A stretch of 64,000 bases of DNA from Candidatus Epilinea brevis. GTDB taxonomy: Bacteria; Chloroflexota; Anaerolineae; Epilineales; Epilineaceae. The notes under the pieces were generated by a model. That model saw only the letters and a list, made by a program, of their open reading frames with translations. It did no database searches and was not told the DNA's origin. Each line of letters opens with the position of its first letter. Positions within the stretch are counted from its first letter, which is position 1. Of this stretch, positions 1-10,000 are shown one piece after another. Where the stretch lies: the NCBI GenBank assembly GCA_016710785.1, contig JADJUE010000008.1, positions 1-64,000 on the forward strand. Reading direction: 5' to 3'. A program made the translations under genes and the position numbers.

Positions 1-11
1 GTTTGGACTGA

Positions 12-1451
12 AGTGTACTTGAGGGTCTTGACGTCGAGATCGAACGGCGGGGCAAGTTGTTCCGCGATGCTGGTGCCTCCAATCTGCGCGGGTTTCGCCA
101 AGCATCGGGCCAGCGCCTGCGCCGGATTCTGTTGGTGATCGATGAGTACCAAATGCTCTTCGCGGAAGATGACTCCCTGTCGGCGCGGGCTAGTCAGTTG
201 CTGGATCGGCTCGTGAGGCAAGGTCGTGCTTTTGGGATACATCTGCTCTTGGGTTCGCAGTCGTTGGCAGGTGCTAACGCCTTGGCTCGGAGCACCGTCG
301 ATCAAATGGCGGTTCGGATCGCGCTCCAATGCGCTGAAGACGATGCTCGTTTGGTCTTTGCTGATGACAATCCGGCTGCGCGTCTGCTTTCACGGCCCGG
401 TGAGGCGATCTACAATGCATCCAACGGTCTGATCGAAGGCAACACACTCTTCCAATGTGCTTGGCTCGATCGCAGCTCACACGAGACGATTCTGACGGCA
501 TTGCGCGTGCGCAGCGAGGCCACAGGCATCCGACGGGAATCGCCCTTGGTGGTATTCGAGGGCAATGCGCTCGCCGAGATCGCGCAAAACCGCGCCCTGG
601 CGGGGTGGCTCGCCAACGACAACGGGGGCCGGCCGCTGGCGGTAGAGGCTTGGCTGGGCGAACCGGTGGCCTTACGACCGCCGTTGGCTGTCGGGTTCCG
701 CCGCCAGAGCGGCAACAACCTCTTGATCGTCGGGCGCAACGCAGAACTGGCATCAGGCATGTTGTCCGCGGCAATCGTCAGCATCATCGCGCAGGACCTG
801 GATTACGGTGATGCCGCAACTCCCGCGCTGTTCGTGCTACACTTCGGAGCCGCCGAAGTCGATGAGATTGACGTACTACCAGCGGTCGCAGCCCGCTTTC
901 CAGACCATGTGCGCTTTGGCCGGCGACGGCACCTGGAGGCCTTCCTGGAACAGCTGGGAACCGAGTTGGAGCGCCGGTCATCCGATGACGCGGCTGGCAG
1001 CGCCGCACAGCGCCCCGTCTTTCTGGTTCTAAGTGGTCTGCATGCCGCACGTGATCTGGTCCCCGACGACGGCATGTCATTCAGCTTCGGCATGAGTGAT
1101 GACCCGTCGGCAACTCCCGCACCGACCCCGGCCCAACGACTGTCGGACATCTTGCGTCTAGGACCAGAGTTGGGAATGCACACCATCATGTGGTCCAACA
1201 CAATGGCCGGGGTTGAGAGGACACTTGATCGACGCAGCTTGCGGGAGATCGCGCTACGTGTAGCGCTGCAGATGAGCGCCGAGGATTCCAGCAACCTCAT
1301 CGACAGTCCGGCCGCAAACAAGCTCGGCCCAAACCGTGCCCTGCTCTTCCATGAAGACGAAGGCGCAGTACAGAAGTTCCGGCCGTATGGTCCGCCTCCC
1401 GTTGCGTGGCTGGAAGGGGTGCAAGTGGCTGTCAATCGTCGGACCAACTAG
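12..1451 (+). CDS. FtsK/SpoIIIE (EccC-like) ATPase, C-terminal part
   Basis: This is the 3' part of a tandem FtsK/SpoIIIE-type ATPase related to EccC/EssC, the motor of type VII secretion. Counting from TTG at 57, residues 24-35 form a Walker B strand (ILLVIDEYQMLF) and residues 60-69 (GIHLLLGSQS) a sensor-like strand of one ATPase module. A second module follows: its P-loop position near residue 221 reads NLLIVGRNAELAS and lacks the GKS/T lysine, and its Walker B position near 321 (VFLVLSGLHAA) lacks acidic residues, so it is probably catalytically dead, as is common in EccC C-terminal modules. The first P-loop would lie upstream. The frame is coding-like back to base 12 (VLEGLDVEIERRG), where TGA at 9-11 interrupts it, so a frameshift or break lies at the window edge. 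The tubulin-like gene follows on the same strand, and WXG100 genes lie nearby. Confidence 0.8.
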   Translation, partial: SVLEGLDVEIERRGKLFRDAGASNLRGFRQASGQRLRRILLVIDEYQMLFAEDDSLSARASQLLDRLVRQGRAFGIHLLLGSQSLAGANALARSTVDQMAVRIALQCAEDDARLVFADDNPAARLLSRPGEAIYNASNGLIEGNTLFQCAWLDRSSHETILTALRVRSEATGIRRESPLVVFEGNALAEIAQNRALAGWLANDNGGRPLAVEAWLGEPVALRPPLAVGFRRQSGNNLLIVGRNAELASGMLSAAIVSIIAQDLDYGDAATPALFVLHFGAAEVDEIDVLPAVAARFPDHVRFGRRRHLEAFLEQLGTELERRSSDDAAGSAAQRPVFLVLSGLHAARDLVPDDGMSFSFGMSDDPSATPAPTPAQRLSDILRLGPELGMHTIMWSNTMAGVERTLDRRSLREIALRVALQMSAEDSSNLIDSPAANKLGPNRALLFHEDEGAVQKFRPYGPPPVAWLEGVQVAVNRRTN

Positions 1452-1549
1452 CATCTCGCACCGTTGCAGTTCATGTTGATGGTGAGAGCGGCGTTCGGTT
1501 TGCTAGATAGGCCGCGAATCGTATCCATAGCATTCACGGCGTTTCATCC

Positions 1550-1554
1550 AGGAG
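1550..1554 (+). promoter_or_regulatory. Ribosome binding site of tubulin-like copy 1
   Basis: AGGAG lies seven bases before ATG 1562. The inverted paralogue has the same AGGAG (17748-17752, - strand) before its ATG at 17740, which fixes both starts at MAVQALVLGFGGTG. Confidence 0.6.
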
Positions 1555-1561
1555 CAGAGTC

Positions 1562-3259
1562 ATGGCGGTACAAGCGCTAGTGCTGGGGTTTGGAGGAACC
1601 GGGACACACATCCTGACTAATCTCAAGGTGATGGCGGCACAGAAATACGGCACTGCCCCAGACTTCATCAAGTTCCTGGAGTTCGACACCATCGCCGACT
1701 GGGATCCAGGGAAGAACGTACAGGTAGCTGGTATTGGTGCGGAGTACATTCCCAGCGGCGAAGAGAACATCTCACTCGATCGCGCTACGGAGTACATGCA
1801 TCTATACGATCGCGACCCGTCGTTGAGGAATTTCGTTTTCGACATTCTCAAGCCAACAGGTCAGCCTGATCGGTATCCTCATCTTACCAATTGGTTGCAC
1901 GTCGACTGGCTCGCGCGCCACTTTCCGCAACACTCCGTGAATATTGCGTTCGGCGCTGCCCAACAACGACAGATCGGGCGCTTCGCGATGTTTCAGAATC
2001 GCGCCGACATTGTGCAGCGCATCGGTGGCCATATTCGGAAATTGAGTGATCGGGCGAACGGGGCGCCGGTGTTTGTCTGGATTGTCGGCTCCACCGTCGG
2101 TGGGACGGGTGCTGGCTGCATGATTGATGCGGCCTATATGAGCCGCTTGGCGGCTCATTCGGTCGGGGTGAATAACATCAACATCACTGGCGTCTTCGTG
2201 CTACCGGCAGTGTACGGTAATGTACCTGGCATCAGCGACGCTCGTGCGTTTAGCTTCTTGAGGGAACTCAATCGCGTTCAATCGACGCAGGACACTTATG
2301 TGCTGGGAGCCGAGACTGTTTGTTCTACGGTCGTGTACGATGCTCAGGGTAAGGTTCGAGGAGTGGCTAGAGGCAAGTTGTTCGACTCTGTGTTCTATCT
2401 TGGCGCAACCTGTGCGAATTCGGAGGAACGCAAGAACTTCTTCACGAAGGTCGCGAGCTCGATCGATCTATTCTTGGATGGGGGATCGGGATCGGCGCTA
2501 TTGGCGAAGACTGTCTCTGTTACTAGTAGCACCGCGTGGAGTTTGGGGGCCGCACGAATCTATATTCCGATCTCCACGTTCAAGCAATTGTTCGCTTGGG
2601 AACAAGTCAAGAAGTGCCTCATTGCGTTGACTGCCTACAACGAAGCGAGTGGCGACGTCTACTTCGGTTCATCGGTCGATCGCACCGATACAGGCATCCG
2701 ACGCTTTACTAGTCTCTACAAGATGTTCTGGGACCTCCTGAAGCTTAAGGGAATGGATGCCAAAGCCCGGTCGGCGTTTGTAGCCAATCAGAGCCCTCGA
2801 TCCGTGATAAATAATTGGTTCGAATTTCAGCCGGGGCTGCTGGGGCAAGTCGGCTTGTCGCCGGCTGAGGACCGAAGAGCGAGATTGTTCTGTGTGAATC
2901 CGTTTGTGTCATGGGATGAACCGGACTTCGCACTTGTCCCGGCCAGCAACATCAATGTCAGAACATTCAAGGAGAACCGGACGGCCGGGCATACAGGGGA
3001 AACGAAAGAGGAGTCAGCCTCGCGGTTCGCAGGCGAGATCAGCACGATTCTTGAGATCTTCACCAATCGTGAGGGGCGGGAGAATAGCCTTGAGACTGGC
3101 CGCCGGATGGTTCTCGAGAAGATGACCGCCCAACTCGCGGTTAAGGTCGATGAGATGGTGTTGGATGAGATGCGCCGTTCGAAGTCGGCAACTTGGGATC
3201 CTAGTCATCGAGAGGACGGGACTCAGCCGGTCGGTTGTGGCGGGAACTTAGCAGCATGA
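1562..3259 (+). CDS. Tubulin-like protein copy 1, N-terminal part (frameshifted)
   Basis: This is the N-terminal half of a ~1,138-residue FtsZ/tubulin-superfamily protein (Pfam Tubulin_2-like). It starts with a beta strand and nucleotide-binding turn, LVLGFGGTGTHI (residues 6-17), and has the tubulin/FtsZ glycine signature as GSTVGGTGAG near residue 175, so GTP binding is expected. The frame is coding to about base 3224. There ACTCAG replaces the ACTCCAG of the paralogue at 14347-17740, one base is missing, and the reading frame ends in unrelated residues at 3259. The true sequence continues in the segment ending at 4977. The paralogue is intact at this point, which proves the frameshift. FtsZ-like families of this kind have been proposed to act in membrane remodelling; the role here is inferred from its secretion-like neighbours. 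Confidence 0.85.
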   Translation: MAVQALVLGFGGTGTHILTNLKVMAAQKYGTAPDFIKFLEFDTIADWDPGKNVQVAGIGAEYIPSGEENISLDRATEYMHLYDRDPSLRNFVFDILKPTGQPDRYPHLTNWLHVDWLARHFPQHSVNIAFGAAQQRQIGRFAMFQNRADIVQRIGGHIRKLSDRANGAPVFVWIVGSTVGGTGAGCMIDAAYMSRLAAHSVGVNNINITGVFVLPAVYGNVPGISDARAFSFLRELNRVQSTQDTYVLGAETVCSTVVYDAQGKVRGVARGKLFDSVFYLGATCANSEERKNFFTKVASSIDLFLDGGSGSALLAKTVSVTSSTAWSLGAARIYIPISTFKQLFAWEQVKKCLIALTAYNEASGDVYFGSSVDRTDTGIRRFTSLYKMFWDLLKLKGMDAKARSAFVANQSPRSVINNWFEFQPGLLGQVGLSPAEDRRARLFCVNPFVSWDEPDFALVPASNINVRTFKENRTAGHTGETKEESASRFAGEISTILEIFTNREGRENSLETGRRMVLEKMTAQLAVKVDEMVLDEMRRSKSATWDPSHREDGTQPVGCGGNLAA

Positions 3260-4977
3260 TCGCGGGACCCGTAGCGGAAACAGTTGATATCATCGGTCAC
3301 ATGGTAGCTGACATGGGCCAGAAACGGGCTTCGGCACAGCGTGCGTATACGGACGCAATTCAGTCTCTCAAGGACTTCCAGCCCAGCGGACTTACCAAGA
3401 TGCGCAACTGGGTTGAGCCGCTCCAGATCGCTGCGCGAGATCAAGCGTACGAGTATGTGCGAACTGAGCAAATGTATGTGCTGCTTCGACTCACTCAGGA
3501 ATTGCTCGGTGTAGTAGGGGATCGACTACAGCTCTGGAAGTCGGTCTTCGACGAGGTATTCTCGACGCTTGCGATCAGCGATCCTTCGCGCCCAGGCGAC
3601 GGAAGCGGCGCCATTGGCGTAGTCGGCCGAGAGTACCTTGAGCGACTCGAAGGGCGACTCCGTCGCTTGGCGACTTTTCGGAGCGCTCGAATCAGTTGCC
3701 TCCCGTCCAGCGAAACCGACCCCGACACGTCGATGCAGGGGTTCCGCGACGTGCTGCGTGACCTGGCGGTCAAAGGTGACGGGGGCACGGAAGTCGGCGA
3801 ACAACGCGCTGCGCTTGCGGAATGGCAGGTGAATGTCGTCGATGGTCAGCCGCGGTGCATCTTGCGGCTCGATGGCAAAGAGTTTGAACTGCGTGACTTA
3901 GCGGGCCTGCATCGCCACCTCTTCGCCGAGTTTAGCACCCAGGCCGACAACAGGCTTCGCGATGTTGATATCTTTGACTTTGTCAAATATCTCCAGTCAC
4001 AAGTAGTCGGCTTCCAGTTGTCTGACCTGACCAACATCCTCCGCCAGGAGTCGTCGGTCCTGATCAGCGCTGCTGTTGAAGAGGAGGCGGTACTGGTGAC
4101 TTCTAGGCCGCAAAGTCCTGACGCTCAGGCTCTATCTAACGCCATCGCGGCCGATCTCCGTGGTACGTATGATAGGTTCCAGACCATTCACGAGTACAGC
4201 GACCGTCATTCGATCTATCTCATTCGCCTACACTTCCAAGCGTGGGATCAATACTACGACATTCAGACTTGCAAGCGGGAGTATGAGCGCATACAAGGGC
4301 AGAACCTATCTGGCAATACCCTTGAGGATAGCAGCCTCTATCGGGCGCAAGTCCATCATGTATTCCCGCACGAACTGGAGGCATGGTACATCGAGCGATG
4401 GTTTCTTACGCAACATGAGGGACGTGTTGAGTTGACGCCAAGAGTCGTTCGACTGCTCGAGGATCCCGCGATGACTCAGGCGTTCATTCGTTGTCTCGCC
4501 GTAGGCTCAGTCGTCCGCAACGAGAACGGCCTGTGGAGATTTCGATACGCTCCAGGTGAATCAGAGCTTCCTGATGCACACCTAACTGAGTACCGCCATC
4601 CCGAAACCTTCGAAGATCTGCTGAGAGCGGCTGAGGTCATGTGCCTTAGTCAGCGGGACTGTAGACCCAACGTCCATCTCTCCATCCTCCGAGAGAGTGC
4701 AGTCGCTAGCTTTGAGGCATGTATGCACAATGGGGCGTCATTGGCTGAGTGGATGGTCGGTGACAAAGTCAGCACAGCAAAGGTAGATGCGTATCTGGAC
4801 GAATACTTTGCCCAACCCACACACATGGATCCGCACCATCGCGAACGGTACGTGTCTGAGCGCAAGAGCCTCGAGGTTCTCTTCCGTTTCTATCTCCATC
4901 CGATGACGAAGGTCGGATTGCGGCATCGAGTTGAGCTACTTCCATTGTATGTTCCTCGCTCAGACGATCCATCATGA
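3235..4977 (+). CDS. Tubulin-like protein copy 1, C-terminal part (frameshifted)
   Basis: This is the continuation of the tubulin-like protein after the one-base deletion near 3224. Its first residues, MWRELSSMIAGPV, match LWREIGSMIAGPV of copy 2, so there is no independent gene start here. The region is a long, mostly helical C-terminal domain of ~580 residues, far beyond the ~350-400 residues of FtsZ, and I recognise no known domain in it. A stretch around 3583-3865 is almost identical in protein sequence to copy 2 although many synonymous sites differ, so this part is under strong constraint, perhaps for filament contacts or partner binding. The gene ends convergently, about 135 bases from the end of the opposite operon, with no clear terminator between them. 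Confidence 0.8.
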   Translation: MWRELSSMIAGPVAETVDIIGHMVADMGQKRASAQRAYTDAIQSLKDFQPSGLTKMRNWVEPLQIAARDQAYEYVRTEQMYVLLRLTQELLGVVGDRLQLWKSVFDEVFSTLAISDPSRPGDGSGAIGVVGREYLERLEGRLRRLATFRSARISCLPSSETDPDTSMQGFRDVLRDLAVKGDGGTEVGEQRAALAEWQVNVVDGQPRCILRLDGKEFELRDLAGLHRHLFAEFSTQADNRLRDVDIFDFVKYLQSQVVGFQLSDLTNILRQESSVLISAAVEEEAVLVTSRPQSPDAQALSNAIAADLRGTYDRFQTIHEYSDRHSIYLIRLHFQAWDQYYDIQTCKREYERIQGQNLSGNTLEDSSLYRAQVHHVFPHELEAWYIERWFLTQHEGRVELTPRVVRLLEDPAMTQAFIRCLAVGSVVRNENGLWRFRYAPGESELPDAHLTEYRHPETFEDLLRAAEVMCLSQRDCRPNVHLSILRESAVASFEACMHNGASLAEWMVGDKVSTAKVDAYLDEYFAQPTHMDPHHRERYVSERKSLEVLFRFYLHPMTKVGLRHRVELLPLYVPRSDDPS

Positions 4978-5113
4978 CCGCTGGATACGTCCGGATTCCT
5001 CCGTCACTCTCGGGGGAGACATCGGCATTTGCCGACGGTGCGGCCCTGCCAGATAAATGACCCACGCGTGACAACAACATGCAGGTACTCGCCCGATAAC
5101 CGCGTCGCGTGGT

Positions 5114-5329
5114 CTATTGCACGCTACGCCGAGCCTGGGCCAGTACTTGAGCAAGGTGATCCATCTCCTTGGCCGTGGTCTGGCACTCATCAGCCAGCGG
5201 CTGCCAGTAGCGCTTCTCGAAATCACGGCGCACGGAGTCGTTCCAGTTCTGCTCGCTATCGGCCCAGCTGCGGGCCAGGCGCTTCAAGACGATGTGCAGA
5301 TCGTTCGCCGTCTCAGCCACGATTGTCAC
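5114..5329 (-). CDS. Small WXG100-like helical protein
   Basis: This 71-residue, all-helical protein is the last gene of the long - strand operon. Its start overlaps the end of the upstream nuclease-like gene by 17 bases, indicating translational coupling. It has the size and feel of a WXG100 helical hairpin: a Trp-rich turn region (NWNDSVRRDFEKRYWQPL, near residues 28-45) sits between two amphipathic helices. No signal peptide or membrane segment is visible. By position it could be a secretion partner, chaperone or immunity factor for the preceding protein. I cannot choose among these from sequence alone. It is unlikely to be a chance reading frame because of the coupling and the helical pattern. 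Confidence 0.65.
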   Translation of the reverse strand: MTIVAETANDLHIVLKRLARSWADSEQNWNDSVRRDFEKRYWQPLADECQTTAKEMDHLAQVLAQARRSVQ

Positions 5330-6407
5330 GCGCTTCGGGCTTCAGCACGTCATGCAAGACAATGCCATCTTCCAAGGTCTGCCAATCTATCGAGCCCGCT
5401 TGGCGGTAGTGTACGGACGCTCTTCCGCTCTCCGTCTCGATGACCACCGCCACTGTGGGGATGTTCTCTGGACCGATTTCATGGATGAGGGCTGCGATTC
5501 GTTCGTTTTCGGGGCTCCATTGGGCTGAATCAGGATCAGCCATCTTTGCCGCCATGGCCGCGATCCACTCGGCGGAACCCTGTTCGCCGCTTCGGGTTTG
5601 CCCTAGATGGAACCTTCCTCGGCCATGTACCTTCGATTCAACCACAACCAAGGGCAGGCCCGGCGCGGAGAAGAGCCGGTCGAAGCCATGTTTGGGCTGG
5701 TCGAATGCAACCTCCTCCCAGCCGTGTTCCTCTCCCAACAGGCGCGCGCTGAGGGCCTCACCGCTGTCACCAAGCGTCTGACGGAGCGGACCAGCCATCC
5801 ACTTAAGTACGCCCATTGCCACGACAGGGAGCCCCATTGCGCCCAGCGCCATTGCATTGGCGACGGTATCTGCTGCGAATTGCATCGGAGACTGAGTTCC
5901 GAACGTTGATGCGCGTCCCAGGGCGGCGTATGCTTCCAATGCCTCCAGTCGGCGTTCTAGAAACACCTGGCTCTTCACCAACTCATCCTCTAGAAGCGTT
6001 GCCATACGCCGGGCCTGCCGCTGATATGCCTCGCCGGCCTCTTGCACGGCACGGGTCCAGCGCCGCACGTTGTTCAGTTGAGCCTGCGCTTCATCCAGAC
6101 GCGACTGGGCTTGACGTAGGACGCCCTCTGGGCCCCGGCAATCAGGAACATACTCCCGGCCCGTCTTGGGATCGCGAGAACCGCTGGCCTGACAGCGTTG
6201 TACCGCAGTCTGGGCCTGGCGCACGGCTTCTTGGCAGCGGCGCGAGTGGCCTTCCCAATGGCGTTGGCGTTCGTCAAGCCACTCCTGGGTCCGGCGCGAC
6301 TCCATCTCCATCCGCTGCAGAGCGGCGCGGCTATCTCCACCGAAGCAGGCCAAGTCCGACTTCAGATCTCGCAACGATTGGATGGAACGCACATTGGCGC
6401 GGCTCAT
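5313..6407 (-). CDS. Coiled-coil protein with PD-(D/E)XK-like nuclease end, candidate T7SS-like effector
   Basis: A 364-residue protein starts three bases after the WXG100 gene. Residues 1-160 are a Gln/Glu/Arg-rich coiled coil with Cys pairs (Cys58, Cys72, Cys90), resembling the long helical N-termini (LXG-like) of type VII substrates. Residues ~182-205 are hydrophobic (VANAMALGAMGLPVVAMGVL) and could insert in a membrane. The C-terminal part has Asp243 before a hydrophobic strand ending VVVESK (Glu257, Lys259), the D...E-x-K spacing of restriction-endonuclease-fold enzymes, followed by HLGQT and GSAEWI motifs reminiscent of REase-type polymorphic toxins. Partner order (WXG100, this gene, small helical gene) fits a secreted toxin with its helpers. 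The nuclease call is an inference from motif spacing. A structural or substrate-binding role is the alternative. Confidence 0.6.
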   Translation of the reverse strand: MSRANVRSIQSLRDLKSDLACFGGDSRAALQRMEMESRRTQEWLDERQRHWEGHSRRCQEAVRQAQTAVQRCQASGSRDPKTGREYVPDCRGPEGVLRQAQSRLDEAQAQLNNVRRWTRAVQEAGEAYQRQARRMATLLEDELVKSQVFLERRLEALEAYAALGRASTFGTQSPMQFAADTVANAMALGAMGLPVVAMGVLKWMAGPLRQTLGDSGEALSARLLGEEHGWEEVAFDQPKHGFDRLFSAPGLPLVVVESKVHGRGRFHLGQTRSGEQGSAEWIAAMAAKMADPDSAQWSPENERIAALIHEIGPENIPTVAVVIETESGRASVHYRQAGSIDWQTLEDGIVLHDVLKPEARDNRG

Positions 6408-6410
6408 CCG

Positions 6411-6686
6411 CTACCTCTGGCTCAGATACTCACGCAGACGTTGCGCCTTGCGTTGCAGAAAGGGTATCTGTTGATCCGCCGAGCGCATGAACTGGTGAAG
6501 AACTCTCATGGTCTGCTGGAATTCCTGCGCAAACTTCTGCTGTTCCTGGTCACGCCAGGTGTCGCCCAGATTGGAGAACTGGCCCTGAAGGCGGCCGGTG
6601 CTGTCTTGCAGTTGCTGGCTGAACTGCTTCAGCTCGCGGGCAAAGCGCTCCAGCTCTTCCGGGCTGGCAATGGCTTGGATTGCCAC
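6411..6686 (-). CDS. WXG100 family protein (ESAT-6-like)
   Basis: A 91-residue protein with the WXG100 architecture: helix 1 (residues ~8-38), a turn with Trp44 in LGDTWRDQ, and helix 2 (~48-90). The canonical W-x-G is W-R-D here, a common variant. The classical C-terminal YxxxD/E export signal is not evident, since the chain ends YLSQR. It starts with GTG behind a strong AGGAGG Shine-Dalgarno. Proteins of this family are substrates or partners of EccC-type ATPases in type VII secretion, and an EccC-like ATPase lies 5 kb away on the other strand. It is followed after three bases by the coiled-coil/nuclease-like gene, which argues that the two are exported or assembled together. Confidence 0.8.
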   Translation of the reverse strand: MAIQAIASPEELERFARELKQFSQQLQDSTGRLQGQFSNLGDTWRDQEQQKFAQEFQQTMRVLHQFMRSADQQIPFLQRKAQRLREYLSQR

Positions 6687-6692
6687 AGAGAC

Positions 6693-6698
6693 CCTCCT
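6693..6698 (-). promoter_or_regulatory. Shine-Dalgarno AGGAGG of the WXG100 gene
   Basis: A perfect AGGAGG sits six bases before GTG at 6686-6684 and decides that start. It is the strongest ribosome binding site seen in this operon, in keeping with the high expression expected of a small partner protein. Confidence 0.6.
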
Positions 6699-6779
6699 AT
6701 CTATCGATCATGTGTGAAGAGCGTTCTTGCGCACAACGCGCAGTCAATCACTACCAACACGTCGTGTTGGATAGTTCCA

Positions 6780-7062
6780 TCATGACGGGTTGGCTTTGTC
6801 GAATGTCTCCATCACCACCCCTCGCACCACGTCCATCCACATTCCCCACCCGGCCGCATGTACGAAGTCGCTCGCCGGCCTTTGCAGCTGGACAGCCGCG
6901 ATCGCTTCATCATCGGAAACCGGTGCCCAAGGCTCTGGTTCCGGCAGAAGACGCCCGTCGACCGACGATCGCAGCGAAACCACCTGACGCACTAACTTCT
7001 CGAAGTCTTCGATGCGTATCGGTTCGCCAGGCGTGTCACCGATACGAAACCTGTCATTCCCC
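6780..7062 (-). CDS. C-terminal end of vWA/tubulin-like fusion protein 2 (after frameshift)
   Basis: This reading frame continues the large protein read from 10447. At a C4 run (7059-7062 on the + strand) the upstream frame drifts into TGFVSVTRLANRY and stops at 6992. The alternative frame reads NDRFRIGDTPGEP then IRIEDFEKLVRQVV, clearly protein-like, and runs about 90 residues to 6780. I therefore read it as the true C-terminus of the preceding gene, which would then be ~1,220 residues. A GTG at 6992 overlaps the TAG stop of the upstream frame by one base and could also allow a separate, coupled 70-residue product; I consider that less likely. No domain is recognised in the segment. Confidence 0.55.
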
Positions 7063-10000
7063 GAGTTAGGACGTATTCCCCCGCTTGGGCCGATATCGCA
7101 TTGCGCGCGACATCGCCGAAGAAGCCCCTCAGTCGTTCCACGTTTCGGAGCAGGTGAACCGCTGCCGGCGAGAAACGCTGCGGTGTGATTTCGAGACGAT
7201 GACGAATACGGTTCTGCAGGCGTTCAGCGTTGGCCTCCTCCGGCCAGACATGCATAGCAGAGGTCGTTGGTTGTGTGTTGACGGTGCGCAAAGCTACATC
7301 CAGTGCTGTAGCGTCAGACCTTACCGTCGCCGCGAAGAACGGGTCGGCGTCGTCTATACGTTCCCCCACCCCTGGATAGGCGTCGGCCGCGTGCAACCCT
7401 AGCCCGTAGCGGCTGCCGGGAGCAGTGAGGGCCACCGGATGGTACCATCCCGCATCCGGCCATCGCAGAACCTCCGGGCGATAGCGATCCATTGCCAAGC
7501 GCATCCGTGCCGCAATATCGATGGGCGAATCGAGCCAGGCATCCAGGATGTGCAACCGCAGCCGCAAGTGGCCGGTAGTTGGACCTGTCGCAACGGCAAA
7601 TCGCATGCAGTCCAGCCAAACCGTTCCGTGCTCCACCTGCCACTGCTCGAAGTGTTTCTCCAAGCGGTCCTTACTCTCCGGATTCGGGAGGTTGAGCACC
7701 GTCTTTGCGGCCATCCATCCGGAGTTGATCGACTCATACACCGGCTCATGAACGGGCGATGACGCGATGATCCCCTGATCGACCTGCGGTCCAATGAAGG
7801 CGACGATCCAGCACGCTGCATCGCGGCGAAGGTCACGCAACATGATCCGGAAGTCCTGAACCATGGCCGAGGCGAACGACGTCAAGCTGGCGAAGTCCGC
7901 ACTGCCGGCCAAGGCACTGTCTTGATCGAGGATCTTGTCGAAGTCGTCCAAGACGACGTCGATAGCCTGGATCAGCGTCGGCAGTCCCCATTCGCCATTA
8001 CGCTGCTCTCCAGTGCCCGCTTGCTTCGTCTTCTGCCGCTCCTGCTCCAGTATGACCATCACCCACGCTGCCACATAGGCCTGGAATGCCCTTCGCTCCG
8101 CATCGCAGACCACCACTTGCTCATGATAAGGCCGGTTGAGCGGGAGTTGTTCGCTGATAGTCAAGAGCACCATCAAGTGCCCACCGGTGCGCCCTTGCGG
8201 CGACAGGCTGGACAGCAACAGGCTGGGAGGGTGGTCCATGCCGTTGCCCGACCAGAACATCCCGGAATAGCCGGCAGCGCGCTGATCATCCGGGCGAGCC
8301 GGCGCGAACTGTCCATCCGGTCCCGTTTCGACCGCCAGCCAATGCCCGTTGACCAAGGTGGCCAGCGTCCGTTCGCGCACCCATCGCCACAGCCGATCCA
8401 CCGGCAGCGCCTGTGCTTGCAGGTCGACCAGCCAACACTCGGGCGTGTTGCGGTTGTTGTCGTTGGCGAACAACCGCGTCGGCGCGTCGGCGTACGCCAG
8501 CAGTGACCAGAGCGCATCCGCCGCCTCCGCACCCGATGCAGCCGGTGAGCAATTGTGCTGATTCAACACCACAATCCGATCAAACACTCGTCGGGCTGCT
8601 ACCGGCGGGTCCGATCGGTCTGACATCACATCCTCGCCGCTGTTAGCTGTCATCCGCTGTAACTCACGGACCAGGGCGGCCAGGCCATCATCGGGAACCG
8701 AATCCACATCTGGGGCAGCCATGAGCGCCGTGACACCCACGCCCTGAGTGGCGCACATGTGCGCCACTTCGGCCAGCATCCCCGAGGCCTCGGCGTCATC
8801 CGCCGCGCCCACCACCAGCACCATCCCGTCCTCGGCCCGTACACGGGCCAGGCCCGGCGCCAGAGCCTTTTCCACCCCAAGCGGCTGATTCAGCAACGCC
8901 AGTCGGGCGCGGCGGCGGTCGCCCCCAAGCGAGCGGACTGTTGTCTGCGGCTCGACTTCAGCCAGCCATTCTCGTACTGGCACCCAGGCGCGCATCTCCG
9001 GCCGGCCATCAGCATTGATCCGATCCAGGTACGGCCGCAAGTCTTGGTGCAGAACCACCCGCTCATCACCTTCGACGGCCGTGCCTGCCACCACCACCGG
9101 CGCGCGGTTCGCCGGATGCACACACTGAACGATCAAGAGATCGACCGCCTCGAGCGGCACGCCGCGATCCACCAATCGTTCCTTGAGGCTGCACACGGCC
9201 CACTCGCCGGCCGCACCCAGGCCAATCACGAGCGCCGGAGTCAGCTTCGGCGCATAAATGGCGGCGTGCGGCGCTGGAACCGGGTCGGGAAAGCTTGGTG
9301 TCGGCAGCGCCGGGATAGGATCGTGAACCGGGAGCGCTGCCGCCGGCTGCCGGCAGAAGTATCGCCCGAACAGCATCCAGAACAGCGGGTTGAGAATCGG
9401 CCAAGCCCAGCGCAGCGATGCCGGCATGACGAGAACGTACGGTCCTATCGGGCCGCGTGTGGTGAGCTGCGAACCATCCGGCATGCGCCATGTCGCGTCA
9501 CTGTCGTCGAGGGCCGCCTGCATCCAGCCAGGGCATCCTCCGACCAACTGATAGGTCATCCTAATGGGCTGTAGGTCCATGAGCGGCACCGACCACAACA
9601 CGCGGGTCTCGTCCGATACCTTCACGCCGAGCGGATGCAGTCCACCAGTGTTCTGGAGCACGAAGGGATGGGGCGCGCGAACACCTTCGTTGACCAGCCC
9701 CGCGATCGCGAGCTGGCCGGTGACATGACCGGCCAGCAGTGCAAACAACGACTGAAAGTCATCCACGTTGTCCACATGCAGCGCACAGTTCGCGCTATCG
9801 GCACCGTCGCTCCGCCCGGCGATCGCACGCATCAGATTGTCGTTTACACCGGGGCCAAACCCGATTGTGATGATGGTAGGTGCTGCCTCGTGCCACTTCA
9901 ACCGATCCGCGGCCGCCGTCGCACTGGCCTCGTTACTGTCGCCGTCAGACAGCAGTATGACGGTCTTCGGCGTGTCCGCTCGTCCTTGCCCGATGGCAAC

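Noticed and set aside
4978..5113. Bidirectional terminator between the convergent operons
   Set aside because: Only a weak 5-bp hairpin (TCGGC-ATTT-GCCGA near 5021) without T-run was found.
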